This document shows positions 58,011 through 64,000 of a stretch of DNA of 64,000 bases, one piece after another. Both the position numbers and the translations under genes were made by a program. Position 1 is the stretch's first letter, and each line of letters starts with the position of its first letter. The notes beneath the pieces are model-generated. The model was given only the letters and a program-made list of their open reading frames with translations. It made no database searches and was not told the origin of the DNA. Source of the DNA: Chitinophagaceae bacterium (GTDB lineage Bacteria > Bacteroidota > Bacteroidia > Chitinophagales > Chitinophagaceae); NCBI GenBank assembly GCA_003168265.1, contig PMSV01000023.1:446001-510000 (forward strand), given 5' to 3'.

Positions 58011-58182
58011 TCAAATTTAAAGATCACCGGTCAAAAAGCCTGGGGTTATGTTGACTGGAAAGGAAATTGGGTTATCGAACCGGCCATTCTTTTGTCGATG
58101 CCCTTGATAGTGGAGCGGCGGGGTCATAAAGGGCGATAAGGTTTATATTATTGACCGCAACAACAAAATCATGCATGAGTAG
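58011..58182 (+). pseudogene. Decayed remnant of a WG-repeat protein
   Basis: Three short blocks in different frames fit one WG (tryptophan-glycine) repeat. Frame a at 58032-58088 reads QKAWGYVDWKGNWVIEPAI. Frame b at 58088-58108 reads SFVDALD. Frame c at 58120-58182 reads GVIKGDKVYIIDRNNKIMHE and a stop. Two frameshifts and no start make it a relic of the last repeat of a longer protein whose upstream part is gone; the nearby minus-strand genes have no tie to it. WG-repeat proteins have been linked to several roles including defence, but nothing can be said of this one. Confidence 0.7.
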
Positions 58183-58345
58183 CCCTGTATTTTTTTGAGT
58201 TGAGGGGGCCGGTTTTCACCTGCCTACTGAATTTTAAAGCTTACAACAAATCTATAGTCTGATTGATGACCTTTTAATGAAGGCTTCAAAACTTTGAAAG
58301 CTCCACATGGAGGAATTCTCTATTTTCGTCTGAAATATTCATTCC
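58183..58345 (+). other. Intergenic stretch before the isoaspartyl peptidase
   Basis: The 57968-58345 gap holds the WG relic and then AT-rich DNA. TTTG at 58294-58297 and TATTTTCG at 58322-58329 resemble promoter boxes with a 24-bp spacer, longer than usual. Confidence 0.35.
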
Positions 58346-59284
58346 ATGTCGAAATTTTCCCTGGTGATGCACGGCGGGGCGGGAACCATCCTCAAACAGG
58401 ATATGAGCCCTGAATTGGAGCAGGCCTATATGACTGCCTTGAAAGCAGCAGTAGATGCCGGCTATGAATTACTCGAAAAGGGGGATTCGGCCATTTATGC
58501 TGTCAAATCTGCAGTTATGGTTCTTGAAGACTGCATACTTTTCAATGCGGGGAAAGGATCGGTCTTTACAAAGGAAGGAGTTCAGGAAATGGATGCCGCG
58601 ATCATGGATGGATACGATCTTTCTGCCGGGGCGATTGCCGCTGTTCGTAATGTTCGTAATCCGATTGAACTAGCTTCAGAGGTCATGCTTCATAGCAATC
58701 ATGTTTTCTTAAGCGGAAAGGGCGCAGGCGATTTTGCAATCCGCCAAAGAGTGAGACTTGAACCCGATGAATATTTCTTTTCCCAATTCCGCTATGATCA
58801 ATGGAAATCCATTCGCGATTCGGATAATTATGCGCTGGATCATTCATTGGAAGAATTGATGAAGGATAAAAAATTCGGTACTGTCGGTGCGGTAGCCTGT
58901 GACGTTAAAGGAAATCTCGCGGCAGCCACTAGTACGGGCGGCATGACCAATAAGAAATACGGACGTATTGGAGACAGCCCGCTGATCGGCTGCGGCACTT
59001 ATGCCAATAATCGAACCTGTGCCATTTCCTGCACCGGGCATGGGGAGATGTTTATAAGATCAGTGGCTGCATATGATGTGAGTTGTCTGATGGAGTATAA
59101 GGGTTATAGTTTGGAGAAAGCAATGGAACTTGTAATTAATGAAAAGCTCCATCTGATTCAGGGTGAGGGTGGCATGATCGGCGTCGATGCAAAAGGTGAG
59201 GTTGCTATGGTATTCAACAGCGAGGGCATGTATCGGGGATTCCGTAATAGTGAAGGCCTGAATGAAATATCTATATACATGTGA
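58346..59284 (+). CDS. Isoaspartyl peptidase / L-asparaginase (Ntn hydrolase)
   Basis: A plant-type asparaginase that removes isoaspartyl residues or deamidates asparagine. It is made as a precursor and cuts itself before the catalytic Thr179 in KKFGTVGAVACDVKG, which matches the conserved GT(V/I)GAVA pattern. The early VMHGGAGTI and LFNAGKGSVFTKEGVQEMDAAIMDG, and GSVNSGG-like GCGTYANNRTCAISCTGHGEMF, are all family features. No signal peptide, so it works in the cytoplasm. The last bases touch the first GTG of the ispD frame. Confidence 0.92.
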   Translation: MSKFSLVMHGGAGTILKQDMSPELEQAYMTALKAAVDAGYELLEKGDSAIYAVKSAVMVLEDCILFNAGKGSVFTKEGVQEMDAAIMDGYDLSAGAIAAVRNVRNPIELASEVMLHSNHVFLSGKGAGDFAIRQRVRLEPDEYFFSQFRYDQWKSIRDSDNYALDHSLEELMKDKKFGTVGAVACDVKGNLAAATSTGGMTNKKYGRIGDSPLIGCGTYANNRTCAISCTGHGEMFIRSVAAYDVSCLMEYKGYSLEKAMELVINEKLHLIQGEGGMIGVDAKGEVAMVFNSEGMYRGFRNSEGLNEISIYM

Positions 59285-59296
59285 ATATCTATAGGA

Positions 59297-59328
59297 TTTG
59301 CCTAAACTGGTTTGCTTCCCTATTTTTG
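59297..59328 (+). promoter_or_regulatory. Promoter of ispD
   Basis: TTTG (59297-59300), exactly 20 bp, TATTTTTG (59321-59328). This is the best consensus promoter found in the window, lying 18 bp upstream of the TTG start at 59347. Because the annotated-looking frame reaches back across it to 59281, the promoter argues against the longer start. Confidence 0.65.
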
Positions 59329-59346
59329 GTCCACAAAATTGATCTA

Positions 59347-60018
59347 TTGAAAAAATTCGCAGTCATTGTTGCAGCCGGATCAGGCACCAGGATGGGCTAT
59401 GAAATCCCCAAACAGTTTTTGCATCTAAGCGGTGTTCCGATAATTCTTCGGACTTCCATGGTTTTTTTGGAAACTTTTCCGGATATGAAATTCATTGTAG
59501 TTGTTGGACCGGGGAACGTAGAAAGGGCAAGGCAAATACTGGAACCGGCACTATCAAAAACGGAACTCATAATTACAGAGGGCGGAAGCAACCGGTTTCA
59601 GTCTGTCAGGAATGGACTGAATCTTGTGGAAGATGATTCGATTGTATTTATACATGATGCTGTAAGATGCCTGCTCACAGGGGATCTGATTAAAAGGTCC
59701 TATGAATCTGCGATAGAAATTGGTAATGCCATACCGGCTGTCACCTCATCCGATTCTGTCCGGATAGGAACTTTAAATGAAAACCAATTCATCGACAGAA
59801 ACCTAGTATTTCTGATCCAAACCCCACAGTCTTTTAAAAGCATCCTGATCAAATCAGCCTTCAATCAGACAGTTGGGGATTCTTTTACTGACGAAGCCTC
59901 TGTCCTGGAAAGCACTGGCGTCAAGATCAACCTGATAAAAGGTGAAAAGACAAATATAAAAATTACACATCCTTCTGACTTGAAACAGGCCGAAGCAATA
60001 CTCGGAAGCAGAACCTGA
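59347..60018 (+). CDS. ispD: 2-C-methyl-D-erythritol 4-phosphate cytidylyltransferase
   Basis: Third step of the non-mevalonate isoprenoid pathway, making CDP-methylerythritol. The family N-terminus is MKKFAVIVAAGSGTRMG, which starts at TTG 59347 here; the frame opens earlier at GTG 59281, but the added residues (NIYRICLNWFASLF) have no family parallel and contain the promoter. The CTP-binding AAGSGTRMG, the GGSNRFQSVRNGL segment, HDAVRCL and QTPQSFKS are intact. With polyprenyl synthase 3 kb away it belongs to isoprenoid supply for quinones or lipid carriers. Confidence 0.92.
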   Translation: MKKFAVIVAAGSGTRMGYEIPKQFLHLSGVPIILRTSMVFLETFPDMKFIVVVGPGNVERARQILEPALSKTELIITEGGSNRFQSVRNGLNLVEDDSIVFIHDAVRCLLTGDLIKRSYESAIEIGNAIPAVTSSDSVRIGTLNENQFIDRNLVFLIQTPQSFKSILIKSAFNQTVGDSFTDEASVLESTGVKINLIKGEKTNIKITHPSDLKQAEAILGSRT

Positions 60019-60028
60019 TTCCGAAAAA

Positions 60029-60922
60029 TTACCTGAATATCCTTGCCCAAAATGGCAGACGGTTAATGCTGAGAAATGGGTAGGTTTCAAGCACTGCTCC
60101 AAAACTGCTGTAAAAAAAGGAGAGGCTGGGAATATCCGAACCTTCAAAATCCAAGAGTAGTTCCCTGCCTGCATGGTCCTGGATAAAAGCGTCAATCAGG
60201 AAATGGGAGGCGCCCATGGTTTTTCCATTGGGGTGGTTTCCCACCAATATATAGTAGGCCCTACCGTGTGAGAAAAAATAAACGCAGGAGGCAACCAGCT
60301 CGTTCGTGGAAGAATATACCCCGTAATTGCTGGCCTTATTCTCCGAATTCAAATACAAGAATATTTCCCTGAACCTATTAAACTCATCTTCCCTAATTTT
60401 TGTGGTTCTTTCAAGGACAGGCCTTGCCAACCTGAGAATGTCATCTAGGGCGACTTCTCTTGAGAGCTGGCATCCCAATTGTTTTGCTTTCTTAATATTG
60501 CGTCTGACATTTTCCCGGTAATTATCATAAATTTCTTCATAAGCCGGACGAAGGGAGAGAATATAATTGTTCCGCATTCCCAGGCCCTTAATGAGATTCC
60601 CATGATTCAATGAGATTTCAACGAGACGATATTTTTTTGGAATGGCCTGAATAAAAGCTTCTGTTATTTCTTGTGTTACTGAGGCTCCAAACACTCCCAA
60701 TGAAGGAGTAAATGCAGGCTGATATAAATAAAATAACCCGTATTTTTTATTCCATGTTAAGGGCATGATCGCTTCATAATTGTTCAATACCAAGGCATTC
60801 CAATGTTTTGCCATGCGTTCTAAATAATAGGAATAAGCATATATCAGACCATTGGGGGAGGTCGAAATGCAATCGTCCCATTTCTTGAGGTCGATACTCT
60901 TTTGCTCAATATAATTTATCAT
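60029..60922 (-). CDS. FemAB-like GNAT acyltransferase
   Basis: A 297-residue protein with a FemAB-type double GNAT layout: an N-terminal half reading the substrate (MPLTWNKKYGLFYLYQPAFTPSLGVFG) and a C-terminal GNAT domain (NYGVYSSTNELVASCVYFFSHGRAYYILVGNHPNGKTMGASHFLID). Such proteins transfer an acyl or aminoacyl group, often in cell-wall or surface polymer work; the linker helices NYRENVRRNIKKAKQLG are a common mark. Its start overlaps the stop of the M1-like gene in a TGATG arrangement, so translation of the two is likely coupled. Confidence 0.82.
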   Translation of the reverse strand: MINYIEQKSIDLKKWDDCISTSPNGLIYAYSYYLERMAKHWNALVLNNYEAIMPLTWNKKYGLFYLYQPAFTPSLGVFGASVTQEITEAFIQAIPKKYRLVEISLNHGNLIKGLGMRNNYILSLRPAYEEIYDNYRENVRRNIKKAKQLGCQLSREVALDDILRLARPVLERTTKIREDEFNRFREIFLYLNSENKASNYGVYSSTNELVASCVYFFSHGRAYYILVGNHPNGKTMGASHFLIDAFIQDHAGRELLLDFEGSDIPSLSFFYSSFGAVLETYPFLSINRLPFWARIFR

Positions 60923-63798
60923 CAGAAAGGCAGATCCCGGTTGATCTTTCTCAAGTTAATGTTTTGGATGTCAATACTGAAGAAGACTTTTTTCCAGAAT
61001 GTGTTTTCCTGCGGGAAGGATCTAAGCGCAGTCCGGAAATCGCTGCTGTAAATTAATGGGATATAGACATTTACGATTTTCCTTAATAATGATAACTGCA
61101 GGCCTCCAACATAGAGAAATTTACTTGTTAAGGCATTATTACCCCAGGCATCTGCATAGCTGCCTATATCAAAATAGACTTTTAAGGGTATTTGTTTGGG
61201 TATTATGCTTTCAGGCAGCGTGCTACTCATATTTACCGAAGCAACCCAATTATCCGAACTCCCCTGTAAATAAGGAAATAAATCCATCCGGAATTTAAGT
61301 CCCCCGTCCCGGATCATGATTTGCTGGGCGGCCAGTCCGTCATTTTCAACTGGTTTATCGGGGTTGGCCGGAGAGGCAGTGCGACCGATAAAATAATTGC
61401 TATAGGTGTAATCATTCAATCCGTTGCCTGCCAGTAATTGGGGTTCATAACCGCTTACAGAATAAGTCTGGCCCCCAATATAACTGAATTTGGAGGCAAA
61501 AAGACGGGCATTGAAGCCGCCTCCCTTCGAGTAATTGAAAAAATAATTTCCATTGAAGTCAATACGGAAAAAACGGTCACCCTGCTGAAACAGGAACTGA
61601 TAATTGTAAGGGTAAAGCGCCCTGTATTGATTATAATTGAAGCTGACCTGGTTAATATACCGGAAATTAGTTTGAGAGGCAATAGGGTAGGTGATTGAAC
61701 TATCACTTCCTGCTATATAGCCGAATTGGCTGAAGTCTTTTTCATAGATCAGATAAGTCCTCAGATCAATCCAGGAATCAACTGTTGACAAAGGATTATG
61801 CCTGAAAAAAAACCGCAGGGAAGGGACCCATTTTGAAAAATTCTGAAATGACTTGTTACCATTGGTATCCAGGCTTTCTTCGGTCGAGAATTTCTCTGTC
61901 AACAGGCCCAGAGTGATTTTTCGGAAACCATTTTCCGGGGACAAACTATAGTTTAGATTGGCAATGCCATTTAGCGCCTTGCTATTTATGGCATAGAGCG
62001 GTATGAGCAGGAACTGGAATTTATTCATTGGCAGGTTATAATCATGGATAATGGCTCCTAGCTGAAGCCCATCATAATAATTATATCCGAATGCGGGCAA
62101 AATGGAAATATAATCGTAACTGGTGCTGTTATTGAGATTGAAAAGAAAGGCAGGTTTCAATTTTCGGCCGTTGGCGGGCGGGGTTAAAGCCCCTTTCCGA
62201 TTCAATAGGGAAAATATACTGTCTGTTGAAGAGGTGGGATTTGGGGCGAATATATTGCGGAAATCACCTGGCATGGGATGACCGAATTGCCAGAGCTGAT
62301 AGTATGTCTTTATGGAACTCAGGAATTGATTCTTTCCCTTTTCATTTTCCAACAAATCCAGCCATTCTGAGGTTTTCCAGGTTGGAACCAACCTGTAATT
62401 CAAATTATTAAAATCAACAGTTGCGGTTTGTATCGGTTGATCCTCCTTGAAATCTTCAATTGATTGCAAAAGCAGCAGGGAAAGATCAGAAGGTATTTTT
62501 CGTTGAAGCCAATTTTGCCGACCCTGAATGTCTGGCTGTTTTATATTCTGGGCAAATAATTCATTCAGACCCTCAGTCATCCATAAATACTGGGTTTCAT
62601 CTGTTGCAAGTGCAGTATGAAACCACTGCAGGCCGACCATTTTGTTTATGACATAATAAAGACTGGCCGGAGCAGCGGTTGCCGGAACGCAGGTTAATCC
62701 GGGGAACTGATAGCGGCTGTTCGTTCCAAATTTTGCCTCTGTTACGGTCAGTTGGTCATAGGGATAATCTCCCACCTGATCGCTGTAATAAAGAAGGGAC
62801 TCTTTGATATATAAGAGAATTTTTTTCCAAACATCAGCCTGCTCGGACAAATAGCAGACCTGAATAGCAATTTGTTTGCCGGAAGGAAGCCTCACGCTAT
62901 CAAGAGCGACGAAAAAATTCCGGTCTGCCAGCCAGGCAAAATCATCAGCCTTGTCTAAGACATAGTGAATTGTCTTTGTTTTTTGCAAGGGTAAAGGCTG
63001 GGGCGCAATTTGCTGAGCCAGGGGCTTTTTATAGGATTTACTTTGATAAACTCCAGATTTTGATTTTGGAATAGAAGAAGGGGCCGGTTCCGATTTTTGT
63101 TCTGCTTTGCTGGAAGCTTTAATACTGAGCCATTGAGCCTCTTCCGGATTCTTAAGATTGCCGCTGGCAGCCACAATATAATCTGCAGGAACTGTGATTC
63201 TTACATCGAAACTTCCGAATTCGCCATAATACCCTCCCTGGCTTAAATACGGTTGTTCGTGCCACCCGCTGGCATCATAGACTGCCGGTTGTGGAAACCA
63301 ATGAGTGATTTGGTAGGATTTTCCTTCACGTCCGAATCCTGAAAAATTATAGGGTAATTTGATATGAAAGGGAGTGGTTATTTCTATTTGTTGACCAGGG
63401 GAAAGCGGCCGGGGTAATATCAGTTTAGTGATTTCCAGATAAAGAGGATGATCCTCCGTTCTTGCCTGTATTCCATCAACCCTGAAATCAAGCCGGTTGA
63501 TATAACCACGATGGTCCTTATCCGAAAAATAGAATCCTGTTTTGCCTGATAAAAGCTGCTGCTCGCTAAAGGCGCTGCGATCGGTTTTAAATGCATCCGG
63601 CCATAGATGAAACCAAATAAAATAAAGAGTGTCAGGAGAATTATTCTTATAATTAATGGATATAAACCCGTCCAGACTTTGCTCTATGTCATTTAAGGAA
63701 ACATCAATCCGGTTATCTGCCCGTTGTTGCCAACGGGGTAATTGGGCAAATGAAGCGAATGGTGACCAATAAAATAAAATGAGCAGTATTTTCTTCAC
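60922..63798 (-). CDS. M1-aminopeptidase-like protein with lost zinc site and a C-terminal barrel-like region
   Basis: A 958-residue secreted protein (signal peptide MKKILLILFYWSPFASFAQ). Residues about 30-500 match the layout of M1 metallopeptidases: beta saddle (DVSLNDIEQSLDGFISINYKN, HLWPDAF) then a thermolysin-like domain. Where HExxH should be, it has KMVGL (386-390): both His and the catalytic Glu are gone. The third ligand remains as Glu409 in WMTEGLNELF, with the exact 18-residue spacing. The GxMEN/GMEYP motif is also replaced (SRYQFPGL). So it is very likely not a peptidase. From about 540 to the end the sequence is strand-rich with many aromatics (FFRIDFNGNYFFNYSKGGG), like an outer-membrane barrel. 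It is joined to the FemAB-like gene and follows a sugar-phosphate transferase. Confidence 0.85.
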   Translation of the reverse strand: MKKILLILFYWSPFASFAQLPRWQQRADNRIDVSLNDIEQSLDGFISINYKNNSPDTLYFIWFHLWPDAFKTDRSAFSEQQLLSGKTGFYFSDKDHRGYINRLDFRVDGIQARTEDHPLYLEITKLILPRPLSPGQQIEITTPFHIKLPYNFSGFGREGKSYQITHWFPQPAVYDASGWHEQPYLSQGGYYGEFGSFDVRITVPADYIVAASGNLKNPEEAQWLSIKASSKAEQKSEPAPSSIPKSKSGVYQSKSYKKPLAQQIAPQPLPLQKTKTIHYVLDKADDFAWLADRNFFVALDSVRLPSGKQIAIQVCYLSEQADVWKKILLYIKESLLYYSDQVGDYPYDQLTVTEAKFGTNSRYQFPGLTCVPATAAPASLYYVINKMVGLQWFHTALATDETQYLWMTEGLNELFAQNIKQPDIQGRQNWLQRKIPSDLSLLLLQSIEDFKEDQPIQTATVDFNNLNYRLVPTWKTSEWLDLLENEKGKNQFLSSIKTYYQLWQFGHPMPGDFRNIFAPNPTSSTDSIFSLLNRKGALTPPANGRKLKPAFLFNLNNSTSYDYISILPAFGYNYYDGLQLGAIIHDYNLPMNKFQFLLIPLYAINSKALNGIANLNYSLSPENGFRKITLGLLTEKFSTEESLDTNGNKSFQNFSKWVPSLRFFFRHNPLSTVDSWIDLRTYLIYEKDFSQFGYIAGSDSSITYPIASQTNFRYINQVSFNYNQYRALYPYNYQFLFQQGDRFFRIDFNGNYFFNYSKGGGFNARLFASKFSYIGGQTYSVSGYEPQLLAGNGLNDYTYSNYFIGRTASPANPDKPVENDGLAAQQIMIRDGGLKFRMDLFPYLQGSSDNWVASVNMSSTLPESIIPKQIPLKVYFDIGSYADAWGNNALTSKFLYVGGLQLSLLRKIVNVYIPLIYSSDFRTALRSFPQENTFWKKVFFSIDIQNINLRKINRDLPF

Positions 63799-63811
63799 TC
63801 TTTGGAGTTGT

Positions 63812-64000
63812 TTATTGGCCTTTTCCTTTAAAGATGATTCGGATGGTGTGGAACATGATTTTCAGATCCAGGGCGAGGGAAATATTCTCGATATAAATCA
63901 AGTCATATTTCATCCGTTCAATCATCTCTTCAACGTTTTGGGCGTATCCATATTGCACCATTCCCCATGAGGTCAGGCCTGGTTTAACTTTTAAAAGATA
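63812..64000 (-). CDS. Bacterial sugar transferase, 3' end (cut by the window edge)
   Basis: The last 62 residues of a gene that begins beyond 64000. They read [16 protein letters not shown] and later [23 protein letters not shown], the C-terminus of undecaprenyl-phosphate sugar-1-phosphate transferases (WcaJ/WbaP type) that start surface polysaccharide synthesis. The stop TAA at 63812-63814 is 13 bp before the start of the M1-like gene, so they probably share one transcript. In most relatives the second residue group is KPGITGWAQV; here it is LTSWGMV. Confidence 0.85.
   Translation of the reverse strand, partial: YLLKVKPGLTSWGMVQYGYAQNVEEMIERMKYDLIYIENISLALDLKIMFHTIRIIFKGKGQ

Overview
The window comes from a member of the Bacteroidota, most likely a Chitinophagaceae-type bacterium. 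Pointers are a ruvA-sprA pair (SprA is the type IX secretion translocon), a short 285-residue RpoD without region 1.1, a DUF3822 gene next to rsmD, Bacteroidota promoter elements (TTTG, about 20 bp, TAnnTTTG), no clear Shine-Dalgarno sites, and many secreted or outer-membrane proteins with no near homologue outside the phylum. It is mostly an ordinary chromosomal housekeeping region. I see no phage, insertion sequence, CRISPR array, tRNA or rRNA.

Layout. 1-8.6 kb (minus): dsrE-like, ruvA and sprA, closed by a hairpin terminator. 8.8-15.2 kb (plus): PLP enzyme, a MutS2-type ATPase, a secreted Gly/Tyr-rich protein, glmS. 15.2-20 kb (minus): lspA, amino acid permease, secreted ChbG/YdjC-like deacetylase, D15-type outer-membrane barrel. 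20.1-22.4 kb: PiT phosphate transporter and universal stress protein. 22.5-26.9 kb: S9 peptidase, two small membrane proteins, NodB-type deacetylase. 27-37 kb (plus): cysteine desulfurase, a sugar cluster (secreted GH13 enzyme, gluconokinase, glucokinase), an ABC exporter, a DUF1624-type membrane protein, an ABC-F ATPase. 37-43 kb: lipoprotein, a 1179-residue outer-membrane protein with SprA-like features, a membrane coiled-coil protein. 43-50.9 kb: holA, ribF, purM, a broken blaI-like gene, rpoD, trxB, folB, MATE pump. 51-56.6 kb (plus): DUF3822, rsmD, lpxK, rnr, polyprenyl synthase, tightly packed and partly overlapping. 56.6-64 kb: rhomboid protease, GNAT, a decayed WG-repeat remnant, isoaspartyl peptidase, ispD, a FemAB-like acyltransferase, an M1-like protein that has lost its zinc site, and the 3' end of a sugar-phosphate transferase.

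Main functional themes are the cell envelope (SprA, LspA, GlmS, LpxK, polyprenyl synthase, IspD, sugar transferase, FemAB-like protein), genome and RNA maintenance (RuvA, HolA, RsmD, RNase R, RpoD) and glucose/gluconate phosphorylation. The most interesting signals are molecular oddities in otherwise ordinary genes: a second SprA-like surface protein; an M1-family pseudo-peptidase joined to a probable barrel; an ABC-F protein with one intact and one degenerate composite ATP site; an RsmD with GPPY instead of (D/N)PPY; a BlaI repressor cut by one in-frame TAA; a WG-repeat relic; and several genes that appear to start at TTG.
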